A DNA stretch of 64,000 nucleotides from JBOFSQ01 sp051651625. GTDB taxonomy: Bacteria; Planctomycetota; Planctomycetia; Pirellulales; Thermoguttaceae. The stretch spans positions 62,001 through 126,000 of the forward strand of contig JBOFSQ010000103.1 in assembly GCA_051651625.1 (NCBI GenBank), read 5' to 3'. The position numbers were made by a program, and so were the translations under genes. Shown piece after piece: positions 1-9,445 of this stretch (position 1 is its first letter; each line of letters starts with the position of its first letter). Below the pieces are notes generated by a model, which was not told the DNA's origin, did no database searches, and worked only from the letters and a program-made list of their open reading frames with translations.

Positions 1-2
1 CC

Positions 3-3000
3 GTTGATCAAGCGATAGGACTCGCACACAATCCGAACGCGATTGACAATCTGCTGCAACAGCTTGTTGGCGGCGAAGCGGGTCAAGGTCTGCTCGATGG
101 TCTGCTTGGTCAGATTCCGGGTCTTGGCGATCTTTCCGGTCTGTTTGACGCTTTGGGCGGTGCGCTCGATCCGGCAACGCTTCTGGCGTCTTTGGGTGGT
201 GGCAACATGCTCTACTTGCCGTTGCCGCTCATCATCACCGATGCCGACGGCGACAAAAACGTCGGTATGCTCACGCTCGCGGTTCGTGACTCGGTACCGA
301 CCATCACAAGCCAAGCAGGCGTCTTGAATGTGAACGAAGCCGGTCTGTCTTTCGGCTCCGATGCCAATGCCAATAGCGAGTTTGCCGCTGGCAGCTTCGT
401 TGTGAAAGCTGGGCTTGACGGACTGCAAACCGACCACGTCTCCGTCAATGGTACGGACGTGAAAGTCGGCGACAGCATCAACGGCGAATACGGCACGATC
501 ACGATCACCTCAATCACCGCTGGTCCGAACAATACCTACACGGTGAACTACAGCTACGAGCTGAAAGAAGCCGCTACGCATGTTGATCCCGCGACCGGTG
601 CGGACACGAACACCGCGCTTGCGGCAGGTGCGAAGCCGGAATCGTTCACGATCAGCGTGTTCGACGGCGACGGCGATGCGGTCTCGACAGTTGTGAACGT
701 CACCATCACCGACGACATCCCGACAGCGTACAACCGCTTCGATACGCTCGACTTGGCAGACGGTACAGCGACCGCTACGGGGAACGTGTTCAGTGGCGAC
801 AGCACGACGAATGCAAGCGGTGTGGCTGGCGTCACCGCCACCTACGGCGCAGACGGCGCGGGCACGATCAACTTGGTTGGCAAAGACGGTAACGCGATCA
901 CGTTTGACGAAAACGGCGAAGCCAAGCTGCAAGGCGAGTTCGGTACGATCATTCTGAAGTCCGACGGTTCGTACACCTACACCGTTGACCAAGCGAAACT
1001 CGAAGGCGCAGAGGCTCCGATTATCGGGCACGAGCCGTTCACATACGGCGGCGTGTTCAACGCCAACACCAATTTGGGGAGTGTTCCGGGCATGACGCTT
1101 CAGGGCTTCGCCACGACGCTCAACGTCGTACCGACGAGCAATCCTGCGGCGTGGTATGTGGCGCAGACGGCTCTTGGGCTTGACCGCACTGTCACCACTG
1201 GGAACAACGGCGCAGGCGTCAGCGGCGGCAACAATGCGATGATGGAATCGACCAACGCGGGTGTCACGCAAGAAGGCATGCTCATCACGCTCGCCAATCC
1301 GGCGAACGGCGTTGCCCTGTCATTTGGCAACCTCAACACGACTTCGGGACTTTTCAGTGGCTTTGAAAGGGCGCACATCGCCCTGTACAATGCCTCTGGT
1401 GCGAAGGTCGGCGATTACTATGTGAACGGTAACTCCAGCGGTAACGTGAACGTGTCGTATGATGTCGCGGGCGTCAAATTCATTGTCGTCACGGCAGGCA
1501 CGAACTCGAACCTTCTGGGCAGCGCGACGACCAACTTCTACGTCAAGTCGGTAACAGCCACCGGCATAGCTGATGTTACAGTCAAGGACTGGAGTCCGAA
1601 CGAGACGTTCAGCTACTCTGTTACCGATGCCGATGGCGACACGGTCACAAACACCTTGAAGCTCGACCTCGCTACGACGGTTGTGGCACCTGCGACGTCA
1701 ACGGTGGAAGTCAACGAAGCAGGACTTTCCAACGGAACTGCCGCATCGGGCGACAGCGAGATTGCCACTGGCACGATTGCGTTCACCGCTCTTGAAGGTG
1801 TAAGCAAAATCACCATCGGCGGCATCGCAGTTGAGTTTGACGAAGATGGCAATGGAGTGTGGGCAGGCAAGATTGAGACCGGTCACGGTGAAGTCACCGC
1901 CGCGACGCTCACCAGTCTCGGCGAAGGCAAGTACACGCTGGACTACACCTACGAGCTGACCAAGACGTACACGGACGATACAACCACGCAAGACGGCGCG
2001 AACATTGTCACCAACGCCGACAGCTTCGTCGTTGCCATCACCGACAAGTGGGGCGGCGCAAACGGCAACACCGGCGATACCACCACAATCGAGGTGAAGG
2101 TCAATATCGTTGACGACGTGCCGACGATTACCGCGACTGGCGATGGTACGTTCGTTGAAGGCACGGTCATCAGCGGCACTTGGACTATGGTTCAAGGAGC
2201 CGACGGCGCGACAGCTACGGTTCTGTTTAATGGCACCGAATACACAATCGGCGAGTCCATCACCACGCCGTATGGTACGCTGGTTGTCAATGCCGACAAC
2301 ACTTGGAAATTAACTGGCAGTGTTGACGACGTCTACGCTCAAGGCGACCGCACAGTAAACTTCACCGTGCGCGCCACCGACGCCGATGGCGACGTAGTAG
2401 ACTCGCCGGTGACGATTACGGTGAAAGACGATGCTGACGACACGACGGTCAGTTTGTCGGCAACTGCCGAGATCACCGAAGCTGGCACGGAAGTAACGTA
2501 CACTGCGACGCTTACCAATGCGGCGCAGACTGCGGTCACGGTCACGCTCTCTAACGGCGTAGTGATCAACATTGCGGCTGGTGCAACCACCGGTTCGGAA
2601 GTGTTCGCTGTTACACCGGACGAAGATGTGTACGTTGACCCGACGACCATCTCCGCAACGATTGCAACTGTGACCGGCGGGAACTTTGAGAACCTTGTCA
2701 TTGACCCAACTCCGGCAGTCACGTCGATTGTGGATACGATTGACGACACGACGGTCAGTTTGTCGGCAACTGCCGAGATCACCGAGGCTGGCACGGAAGT
2801 AACGTACACGGCGACGCTTACCAATGCGGCGCAAACTCCGGTCACGGTCACGCTCTCTAACGGCGTAGTGATCAACATTGCGGCTGGTGCAACCACCGGT
2901 TCGGAAGTGTTCGCTGTTACACCGGACGAAGATGTGTACGTTGACCCGACGAGCATTTCCGCGACGATCAAGACTGCCACCGGCGGAAACTTTGAGAATC

Positions 3001-6000
3001 TTGTTGTTGACCCAACTCCGGCAGTCACGTCGATTGTGGATACGATTGACGACACGACGGTCAGTTTGTCGGCAACTGCCGAGATCACCGAAGCTGGCAC
3101 GGAAGTAACGTACACTGCGACGCTTACCAATGCGGCGCAGACCGCGGTCACGGTCACGCTCTCTAACGGCGTAGTGATCAACATTGCGGCTGGTGCAACC
3201 ACCGGTTCGGAAGTGTTCCCTGTTACACCGGACGAAGATGTGTACGTTGACCCAACGAGTATCTCCGCAACGATTGCAACTGTGACCGGCGGGAACTTTG
3301 AGAACCTTGTCATTGACCCAACTCCGGCAGTCACGTCGATTGTGGACACGATTGACGACACGACGGTCAGTTTGTCGGCAACGGAATCGGTGTACGAAGA
3401 TGCCCAGAGTGGTGAGAACAATGTCATCAACTACAAGCTCACGCTTACGGATGCAAACGGCAATGCCATTGTCGCCAAGCAAGACGTAACCGTCACCTTG
3501 AGCGATGGTAGCACGCAGATCATCAAGGCGAATTCAAGTGAAGCCACTTGGCAAGTTTTGGTCGATGATGCTGATCCCTACAGAGACCCGTCTACCGCAT
3601 CTCTTGCCATCTCCGCTGCAAGTCAGGCGAACTCCGATGCGGATGGTGCGTTCGAGAAACTCACCTTTAGCAGCACAGCCGCGACTACGAATATCGCCGA
3701 CACCATCGACACCACCGGCGTTATCATCCATACGCACGTCGGCGAGTTGGAAGGCGGAATCAGACCGTTCGCTATGGTTGCTCCGAGCGACGGCGAGAAG
3801 GTGCTTCTCGGGTTCGAGTTGACCAACAAGCCCGACCAATTCGACGCTGCCAATCCGCCAATTCTCCATGTGAACGTTGGCGGCATGTTCTACGATGTGG
3901 AAGTCAACGCCGAAGGTTGGGGCTATCTCGAACTTGATAACGTCTCTAGCAATCTCGACGTAAGCATCGCAGACTATGACCGTGACCCGCATGCATACTC
4001 CGATTACAAAGACATCGGCGGCGGTGGTATCACCGGCGGTAACTTCGAAAAGTTCCAAGGTGCGGAATCGAAAATCATCATTGAAACCGTCGGTGCGGGC
4101 GACGCCGAAGGCGGCGCGATTGTGAACGAAGCACACCTTGCTAACGGCACCCCTCCGCAAGCTGGCGGCGCGGTGAGCGAGTGGATGCCAATCACGGTTG
4201 ACTTGCCAGTAGGCGCGACAATCCAAACCGGTACGCAAAACGGCACCAACGGGTTCGGTTCGTTTGAAGTGCGTGAATACCCTCTTTGGTCTGGGCAGTA
4301 CGAATACCGTTACACGCTCGATAGCAATGCCTACCACGGTGGCGATGGCAGAGACACCGCCTACGATGTTGACAAAGCAAAAGTCACCATCACCGACGCA
4401 AATGGCAATGCCATCGGCAAAGTCACGCTCACCGCAGATGTTGTGGACGACATCCCCGTCCTGACCGCGTTGAGTGGAACCTCCACCGCCGACGCAGCCC
4501 AGAACGCCCTGCTCAACCTCGACTTCGGTGCGGATCATGGTGCTGGCAAGACTATCACGGTTGACGGTATCACGGCAAAGTGGAACGGCAGTGCCTGGGA
4601 AAATGTTACCGGCGATAGCGGCGACTTTACCGCGAACGCGAACGGCTCGATGACATTCGGCAGTATTACGCTGAAGCCCTCCACAATCAACCCCAATGCT
4701 TGGGACTCGGAGTATGCGGGTGACGCTGGTAGCAGCAAGTCCGCGACGGTGACTATTCAAGACGCCGACGGCGACGTGAGCAGCACCACGGTGTACTTCA
4801 AGATTCCGACGGTGCCGCCGGTAGTGGAGACCAGCTACGAACTGCTGTTCACTTCCAACCCGTATGAGACGGTGACGACGACCAGCTACAGCAACTACAA
4901 CGTCTCGATGATCTTGGACACTTCGGGCAGTATGGACAATGCCAGCGGTTTGGGTGTAACTCGCTTGCAAGCGTCGCAGCTCTCGATCTTCAACTTTGCG
5001 CAATCGATGCTTGCACAGCAGGTGAACATTGGCGGTCATGTGAACATGCAACTGCTCACATTCGGCGAAGATGCCGCGCAGAAGGGAACCTACGCCGATG
5101 CGGACTTCAGAGCGTTGTTGAGCTCTGCCAGCAACACCTGCGCTACGGGCAAGGCAACGGTCATCACCATGAACATAGGCGGCAAGGACACGAGCATCAC
5201 GCTCTATGCAACCGGCACCTCTGGGTCTGGGGCAAACCAAGTCTACACCTTGCGCGACGACAACGGAACCTACAATTTCCAAGTCAACAACAGCGGTGCG
5301 TTGCAATACCGCACGGGCACTACCGGTATTTGGACTACGTTGACGGACTACAACGGCAGCGCGACGGGCAACGGTGAGCTTAAGTGGTACTCCGGCGCGA
5401 TGGTCAACACCATTTTTGGAACCACCGCCACTGGTAGCACCAACTACGAAGCTGGGCTGAATATGTCGGAAGCGTGGATCAAGTCGCAGATGAGCAACGG
5501 TTACGAAAACAAGGTCTACTTCATCACCGACGGTGCCCCGACAAAGTTCTATGTGGACTACTTCACGACGGGCAGCGGCGGTAGCATGGTCACATACAAA
5601 GTGCCAGATACCTACCAACTTGGGCAGGTCATCTACTACAACGCCAGCGGGACTATACTCACGTCCGCTACAGGTGCCGCCTACGGGATTAATGCGGCGG
5701 GCAACTTTGTAAAGCTGTCAGGCACTGGAAGCACCTCCGTGACATGGCATGCAGCGAACAGCGAAAGCGGCACTCCAGATGGTGTAAGCGGTCCCACCTC
5801 GGGCTCGTCAAACATCAACACATCATCAACCGGCATTGATGTGGCGCAGGGTAATAGCAGTGCCACCACCGCCATTGAAAAGTGGCAATCGACGGTGGCG
5901 TACAAAGAGCTTCTTGCGACCCTCAACAGCAATGGCACGGGTGATGGCGACGCGATTTACGCCATCGGCATCGGAACGGGCATCAATAGCGACCTGAATA

Positions 6001-7037
6001 ACTACACCACCACGGGAGGTTACATTGCGTCTGCTGGCAACTTCGTTGATGCGATCAAGCAGACGGTGGATGTCACGTTCAACCCGCACCAGATTTTGGA
6101 AGGGAGTGTTGCTGCAGCCACGATTAACGCGAACGAAGTGTTCTTTGGTGATTCGCAGCATGGGCATGTGTTGGCATTGATGAAGGCAGAATTGGGTGAC
6201 ATTGGTCGTGAATTCACGCCGAAGGAAATGTACAATTATGTCCTGCTGAACGCCGACAAGTTTGACGTCAGTTCGCAGCTCTACAACGAGCATGGTCAGC
6301 CACTGTACCTCAATGCCGATGGCTCGCACACGACGATCAACACTGGCACTATCGCTATCGAACCCGGCGTGGACGTGATTCTTGGCAGCGGCGGCAGCGA
6401 CATTATGTTTGGTCAGGGCGGCAACGACGTGCTCTTCGGCGATGGTACGACAGCCGCAGCGTTGCGGACAGATTTGCATCTTGGTGCCAACGCTGGTGCG
6501 CAGCAGGTTTACGACGCGATCCACAACATGACCGACGCACAGCTTGTCACGCTTGCCAATGGGTATGAAAAGTCAACCGACGGTCACGACGCGATCTTTG
6601 GCGGCGACGGCAACGACTACCTCTTCGGCGGCGGCGGCAACGACGTGCTGCACGGCGGTGCGGGGAACGACTTCCTCTACGGCGGCAGCGGTAATGACTT
6701 GCTCATCGGCGGTGCCGGTAACGACTTGCTATACGGAGGCAGCGGTGCGGATACGTTCAAGTGGAATGTCAGTGACCTAGACCTAGGCGGTACAGATAGG
6801 GTGTTGGACTTCTCGCATACCGATGGTGACATGCTCGACTTGACGGCGTTCAAGGGTAATGACTACAAGATCAGCGTAACCGTTGATGCTGGCAACACGA
6901 CCTTGAGCATCACTGGCGACAGTGGCTTCGAGCAAACGATTGTGCTTGACGATTACACTGGTTTGGGCGACAGCACTGAAACTGCACAGCAACATCTGAA
7001 CGATGCGATGAGCAGTGGCGGTTATCTCCAAGCGTAA
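3..7037 (+). CDS. Giant RTX/LapA-like adhesin, 3' part (partial)
   Basis: The reading frame is open to the left edge, so the true start lies outside the window; about 2344 residues are visible. From N to C there are VCBS/T1SS-143-like Ig-type units (NEAGLS motifs near 330 and 1715), three near-identical 102-residue Ig-like units (2436-3353), more variable beta domains, a von Willebrand A domain with a DTSGS metal-binding motif at 4917, and calcium-binding RTX nonapeptides of the GGxGNDxL type (6380-6760). A C-terminal target region of the type I secretion class (LDFSHTDGDMLDL) follows. Known relatives are surface adhesins secreted by an ABC/MFP/TolC system; no such exporter is in the window. 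Surface attachment or biofilm is the inferred role. The architecture is best known from Proteobacteria, so transfer is possible. A strong terminator follows directly. Confidence 0.9.
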   Translation, partial: VDQAIGLAHNPNAIDNLLQQLVGGEAGQGLLDGLLGQIPGLGDLSGLFDALGGALDPATLLASLGGGNMLYLPLPLIITDADGDKNVGMLTLAVRDSVPTITSQAGVLNVNEAGLSFGSDANANSEFAAGSFVVKAGLDGLQTDHVSVNGTDVKVGDSINGEYGTITITSITAGPNNTYTVNYSYELKEAATHVDPATGADTNTALAAGAKPESFTISVFDGDGDAVSTVVNVTITDDIPTAYNRFDTLDLADGTATATGNVFSGDSTTNASGVAGVTATYGADGAGTINLVGKDGNAITFDENGEAKLQGEFGTIILKSDGSYTYTVDQAKLEGAEAPIIGHEPFTYGGVFNANTNLGSVPGMTLQGFATTLNVVPTSNPAAWYVAQTALGLDRTVTTGNNGAGVSGGNNAMMESTNAGVTQEGMLITLANPANGVALSFGNLNTTSGLFSGFERAHIALYNASGAKVGDYYVNGNSSGNVNVSYDVAGVKFIVVTAGTNSNLLGSATTNFYVKSVTATGIADVTVKDWSPNETFSYSVTDADGDTVTNTLKLDLATTVVAPATSTVEVNEAGLSNGTAASGDSEIATGTIAFTALEGVSKITIGGIAVEFDEDGNGVWAGKIETGHGEVTAATLTSLGEGKYTLDYTYELTKTYTDDTTTQDGANIVTNADSFVVAITDKWGGANGNTGDTTTIEVKVNIVDDVPTITATGDGTFVEGTVISGTWTMVQGADGATATVLFNGTEYTIGESITTPYGTLVVNADNTWKLTGSVDDVYAQGDRTVNFTVRATDADGDVVDSPVTITVKDDADDTTVSLSATAEITEAGTEVTYTATLTNAAQTAVTVTLSNGVVINIAAGATTGSEVFAVTPDEDVYVDPTTISATIATVTGGNFENLVIDPTPAVTSIVDTIDDTTVSLSATAEITEAGTEVTYTATLTNAAQTPVTVTLSNGVVINIAAGATTGSEVFAVTPDEDVYVDPTSISATIKTATGGNFENLVVDPTPAVTSIVDTIDDTTVSLSATAEITEAGTEVTYTATLTNAAQTAVTVTLSNGVVINIAAGATTGSEVFPVTPDEDVYVDPTSISATIATVTGGNFENLVIDPTPAVTSIVDTIDDTTVSLSATESVYEDAQSGENNVINYKLTLTDANGNAIVAKQDVTVTLSDGSTQIIKANSSEATWQVLVDDADPYRDPSTASLAISAASQANSDADGAFEKLTFSSTAATTNIADTIDTTGVIIHTHVGELEGGIRPFAMVAPSDGEKVLLGFELTNKPDQFDAANPPILHVNVGGMFYDVEVNAEGWGYLELDNVSSNLDVSIADYDRDPHAYSDYKDIGGGGITGGNFEKFQGAESKIIIETVGAGDAEGGAIVNEAHLANGTPPQAGGAVSEWMPITVDLPVGATIQTGTQNGTNGFGSFEVREYPLWSGQYEYRYTLDSNAYHGGDGRDTAYDVDKAKVTITDANGNAIGKVTLTADVVDDIPVLTALSGTSTADAAQNALLNLDFGADHGAGKTITVDGITAKWNGSAWENVTGDSGDFTANANGSMTFGSITLKPSTINPNAWDSEYAGDAGSSKSATVTIQDADGDVSSTTVYFKIPTVPPVVETSYELLFTSNPYETVTTTSYSNYNVSMILDTSGSMDNASGLGVTRLQASQLSIFNFAQSMLAQQVNIGGHVNMQLLTFGEDAAQKGTYADADFRALLSSASNTCATGKATVITMNIGGKDTSITLYATGTSGSGANQVYTLRDDNGTYNFQVNNSGALQYRTGTTGIWTTLTDYNGSATGNGELKWYSGAMVNTIFGTTATGSTNYEAGLNMSEAWIKSQMSNGYENKVYFITDGAPTKFYVDYFTTGSGGSMVTYKVPDTYQLGQVIYYNASGTILTSATGAAYGINAAGNFVKLSGTGSTSVTWHAANSESGTPDGVSGPTSGSSNINTSSTGIDVAQGNSSATTAIEKWQSTVAYKELLATLNSNGTGDGDAIYAIGIGTGINSDLNNYTTTGGYIASAGNFVDAIKQTVDVTFNPHQILEGSVAAATINANEVFFGDSQHGHVLALMKAELGDIGREFTPKEMYNYVLLNADKFDVSSQLYNEHGQPLYLNADGSHTTINTGTIAIEPGVDVILGSGGSDIMFGQGGNDVLFGDGTTAAALRTDLHLGANAGAQQVYDAIHNMTDAQLVTLANGYEKSTDGHDAIFGGDGNDYLFGGGGNDVLHGGAGNDFLYGGSGNDLLIGGAGNDLLYGGSGADTFKWNVSDLDLGGTDRVLDFSHTDGDMLDLTAFKGNDYKISVTVDAGNTTLSITGDSGFEQTIVLDDYTGLGDSTETAQQHLNDAMSSGGYLQA
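2436..3353 (+). repeat. Three tandem 306-bp repeats inside the adhesin gene
   Basis: Units start at 2436, 2742 and 3048; the next unit boundary is at 3354, where the sequence diverges after a few codons. The spacing is exactly 306 bp (102 codons) each time and the DNA is almost identical. This implies recent amplification or gene conversion. Each unit encodes an Ig-like domain of the kind seen repeated in LapA-type adhesins. Confidence 0.95.
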
Positions 7038-7058
7038 CCGATTGCCCAAGTCGCAAAG

Positions 7059-7094
7059 AACGACCACTGATAATGAATCAGTGGTCGTTTTTTT
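7059..7094 (+). terminator. Rho-independent terminator of the adhesin gene
   Basis: Perfect 11-bp stem (7061-7071 with 7077-7087), 5-nt loop, then a run of seven T. It starts 21 bp after the adhesin stop codon. The inverted repeat is symmetric, but the T run is on the plus-strand side. Confidence 0.93.
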
Positions 7095-7118
7095 GTTGGT
7101 TGGTAAGCGTTCACGGAT

Positions 7119-7139
7119 TATTAGACTTGTTCGGAAACG
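7119..7139. repeat. End fragment of the TTCGGAAAC palindromic element
   Basis: ATTAGACTTGTTCGGAAACG matches the terminal motif of the elements at 57863, 60373 and 62446. Only this end is present here. Confidence 0.6.
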
Positions 7140-7180
7140 TTGAGGTACTTCCATCGGCGGGTTGATGCCGTTTTTGTTTT

Positions 7181-7268
7181 CCCCAATCCCGTAGGGATTC
7201 CATTATGGTAGAAACCGTACGCCAACAAAATCCCTCAATCCTCAATCCCGTAGGGATTGAATTATGGC
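7181..7268. repeat. Two copies of a 'CAATCCCGTAGGGATT' palindromic motif
   Basis: Copies near 7181-7208 and 7241-7268 share CAATCCCGTAGGGATT followed by an ATTATGG tail. AATCCC-GTA-GGGATT is a small hairpin. There are only two copies with one interval, so this is not a CRISPR array. Confidence 0.7.
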
Positions 7269-7298
7269 AACCGTTCACGGATTGACCGCGTTAACGCA

Positions 7299-7855
7299 TT
7301 TGCCCCGACGGGGCAGTATCTCAATAACCGTATGCAAGCGGTACTCCGCGCAGCTTACGGTTATACTCAAAATGGGGTGAAACTGTCCGTTCACGGACAA
7401 TTTCCTAGCCGCGTAGCGACGACCTAATTGTAGCCCACGGCAAGGCGTATTCGCCGCAGCCGTGGGTTGGCGACCACCACAGAATCTGTAGCTCCGTAGG
7501 AGCGGCCTTATTTGAACCGCTCAACAGCGTTGACGATGTTTTGCCCGTTCGGAATAAGGTCGTCCCTACGGGACTTCATTTCATTTGTGGCCGCAAACCG
7601 AGGGCTGCGACGAATACGCCTTGCCCTCGGCTACAATTAGGTCGTCGCTACGCGACTAGGAATGTGCCACGAAGAAACAAACCGTGAACGAATACAAAAC
7701 GTTAACGACACCCAAATTGCCGTCGTTTGAAAATCTGCAATTACTGGCCGTTTTGAGTATAGCGACCACCTAAAAACCGAGCGTCTGTAAGACGCCACCA
7801 ATCGCGGGGTTGACGCAAAACGTGGTAGCGTCCTACCGGACGCACAGGATTTTGG
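7299..7855. repeat. Nested-palindrome element I, copy A (interrupted, right end lost)
   Basis: It begins with the TGCCCCGACGGGGCA palindrome (7301-7315), then TCAATAACCG and a CGGTAAG-type arm. It is interrupted at about 7365 by another element and resumes after 7761 with the same internal hairpins as the other copies: GCGTCTGTAAGACGC near 7783 and GCGTCCTACCGGACGC near 7827, then ACCGGCGGTTACG. The right GCCCCGTCGGGGC end is missing. The rest of the 7038-7982 gap is made of these repeats; no gene was seen in it. Confidence 0.8.
7364..7763. mobile_element. About 0.4-kb MITE-like element with TA target, inserted in element I
   Basis: The ends are inverted: TATACTCAAAATGG (7364-7377) against CCGTTTTGAGTATA at 7750-7763. 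Inside, two arms of about 58 bp (7404-7461 and 7602-7660) are near-perfect inverted repeats, with a smaller pair around 7490-7575. It has no coding capacity. Element I copy D (50128-50140, read on the minus strand) shows the uninterrupted sequence CTTACGGTAGCGAC, so this is an insertion at or near a TA. TA targets are typical of IS630/Tc1-mariner MITEs; that family assignment is an inference. Confidence 0.65.
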
Positions 7856-7982
7856 GGTCGCGTCACCGGCGGTTACGTTGGGCGATTTTCTCCCCTATTC
7901 CGCAACGAAGTTTTTCGGTTAGAATGCCCGAGTGAGTACCCGGTAGTTTTCCCGCCACCCGCATTTTTCGTGAGGATTCGCC

Positions 7983-8447
7983 ATGAGCCAAGACCCGTCT
8001 CTGCAAACCGATCCATCTGAACGAATCCCTGTTAAGAGTCGCGGCAAACAGCACCTCACGCAACTCGATACTTGGGTCTTGGTGCAAGATACTCGCATCC
8101 GGCTCGATGACAAAATTGACCGCTTGGGCGAACGGTTAGAAGCGAAAATTGACAAACTCGACCACAAGATCGAACGACTCGAAGATCGCGTCGATGCGCT
8201 CGGCGAAGAAATGGTGGTGGTCCGCAAAGAGATCATCGGTCTGGACGCAAAGATCGACAGAACAACCAGCGAACTACGCAACGACATTGTTGAGTTGGGC
8301 AGTGAACTCCGCAAGGAGTTTACCGCAACGCTTGATCGAAAGCTGGATAGGCAGACTAACTTTCTCGGCGTGATGTTTGTTATTTTGGGGCTGGTAGTTA
8401 CCATTGCCATTGGAATTGTTGGTTGGGTTATTCCCGCAATGCGGTAA
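7983..8447 (+). CDS. Coiled-coil protein with C-terminal membrane anchor
   Basis: The product has 154 residues. The ATG is preceded by GTGAGGA at good spacing. Residues about 35-120 form a continuous charged coiled coil with repeated DKIDxL and KIDxLDHKIExLEDRV heptads. A single hydrophobic segment near the C-terminus (FLGVMFVILGLVVTIAIG) is followed by a short tail, so the protein is probably tail-anchored with the coiled coil in the cytoplasm. Similar small coiled-coil/one-TM proteins are common and mostly uncharacterised. The flanking DNA on both sides is repeats, so there is no operon context. No specific function is assigned. Confidence 0.75.
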   Translation: MSQDPSLQTDPSERIPVKSRGKQHLTQLDTWVLVQDTRIRLDDKIDRLGERLEAKIDKLDHKIERLEDRVDALGEEMVVVRKEIIGLDAKIDRTTSELRNDIVELGSELRKEFTATLDRKLDRQTNFLGVMFVILGLVVTIAIGIVGWVIPAMR

Positions 8448-8580
8448 TTCGTGGCGTGCTTTGCGCAATGACGCAAAACAACCAACCAGCACGAAACAGC
8501 GTCATTGGCGTGCTACGATTCATGGCACTCGCTTACGCTTCGTGTTCTGATTCGGGGACTCGCTTACGCTTCGCGTTCTT
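8448..8580. repeat. Dispersed 'CACTCGCTTACGCTTC' repeats
   Basis: Two copies of the motif (near 8527 and 8556) follow a segment resembling 51005-51050 (GCGCAATGACGCA...AACAGCGTCATTG). The second copy runs into the stop-codon region of the SIS gene at 8579. Confidence 0.8.
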
Positions 8581-9172
8581 ATCGTCTTCCGCCTTCGTAG
8601 GTGTCGAGGAAGGCGTCGAGCCAGCAGTGGAGTAGCGCGCCGTGGCAGACTTCGGCGAGACCGTAAGTTTTTGCGGGGACGTAGAAGTTGAGGTCGCCGC
8701 GAGTGCGGCTTGCGTTGTCGGGCCGCATCGCTGATAGTGTCACAACGAACGTGTCGCGCGGAGCGACCGTGTCAATCGCACGAATGATGTTCGGCGAGTT
8801 GCCACTGCTGCTGATCGTGACGAGCATGTCGGCGGCAGTGGCGAATCTTTCGAGCTTGAAGCTGAAGAGTTCGTCGGCGGCAACATCGTTGGCGATGGCC
8901 GTCAGATACGCCGTCTCGCTGCACGAACTTGTGCGGATGCGTCCGGCCTTCATCGCGTCGAGTGTCATGTGTTCGGCCATCGTCGCACTTGCGCCGTTCC
9001 CGATGAAGTAGAGCGTCCCGTTGCGTTCATCGCGGAGACGGTACGTCGCCGCAACCCACGCAGCCATTGCGGCTTCAACATCGAGAATCGTTCCGTCGCG
9101 GTGCGTGGCGACAGTTCCCGCGAGACAGTCGCGGACTTCGTGAATGTAATTGCGAACGTGATTGAGCGTCAT
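8579..9172 (-). CDS. SIS-domain sugar-phosphate isomerase (GmhA-like)
   Basis: The product has 197 residues and a single SIS fold. The phosphosugar-binding motif FIGNGASATMAEHM and the second phosphate-binding loop TISSSGNSPNIIRAI are both present, in the order and spacing of sedoheptulose-7-phosphate isomerase/DiaA proteins. GmhA makes the first heptose precursor of lipopolysaccharide; whether this protein does that or acts on another phosphosugar cannot be told, since no heptose genes are adjacent. No clear ribosome binding site precedes the ATG at 9172. The gene lies alone between repeat clusters. Confidence 0.85.
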   Translation of the reverse strand: MTLNHVRNYIHEVRDCLAGTVATHRDGTILDVEAAMAAWVAATYRLRDERNGTLYFIGNGASATMAEHMTLDAMKAGRIRTSSCSETAYLTAIANDVAADELFSFKLERFATAADMLVTISSSGNSPNIIRAIDTVAPRDTFVVTLSAMRPDNASRTRGDLNFYVPAKTYGLAEVCHGALLHCWLDAFLDTYEGGRR

Positions 9173-9195
9173 AAGATTTAATCAGGGTTTAATCA

Positions 9196-9310
9196 GAACA
9201 CGAAGCGTAAGCGAGTGCCCGAAGTAGTGATCGGTGGTTAGTGGTCAGTAATCAGAACACGAAGCGTAAGCGAATACCCGAATCAGAGCACGAAGCGTAA
9301 GCGAGTGGCA
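9196..9310. repeat. Three copies of the 'GAACACGAAGCGTAAGCGAG' repeat
   Basis: Copies start near 9196, 9251 and 9285 in the same orientation, immediately upstream of the SIS gene. The same motif recurs near 8527, 41209, 45328, 50845, 52150, 52495, 54424 and 57780. Confidence 0.85.
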
Positions 9311-9314
9311 ACAG

Positions 9315-9445
9315 GGTAGGTGCGGGATTTACATATCCCGCACACACGACGCACGTCGCGCGAGAACTACGATTGGTTGACAATTCGCACGGCATTTGTG
9401 ACTACACAAATGCCGTGCGATGGGTGTGTAAACCCATCGCCTACC
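9315..9445. repeat. Palindromic element abutting the SMP-30/PQQ stop codon
   Basis: Outer ends are GGTAGG and CCTACC. It contains three hairpins: GTGCGGGAT/ATCCCGCAC (9320-9343), a 16-bp perfect stem with a 4-nt loop (9385-9420), and GATGGGT/ACCCATC (9419-9438). The last bases supply the TAG stop of the gene read leftward from 11585. The hairpins could also terminate transcription from either side, although there is no T run. Confidence 0.8.

Noticed and set aside
2310..3482. Long antisense frames over the 306-bp repeats
   Set aside because: They simply mirror the repeated adhesin units on the other strand.
3534..5618. 694-codon open frame on the minus strand inside the adhesin gene
   Set aside because: It is antisense to a clear coding region with strong codon bias, has no recognisable domain and no ribosome site.
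7181..7268. Possible CRISPR repeats around CAATCCCGTAGGGATT
   Set aside because: Only two copies, one interval, no cas genes, and the motif is a dispersed palindrome.
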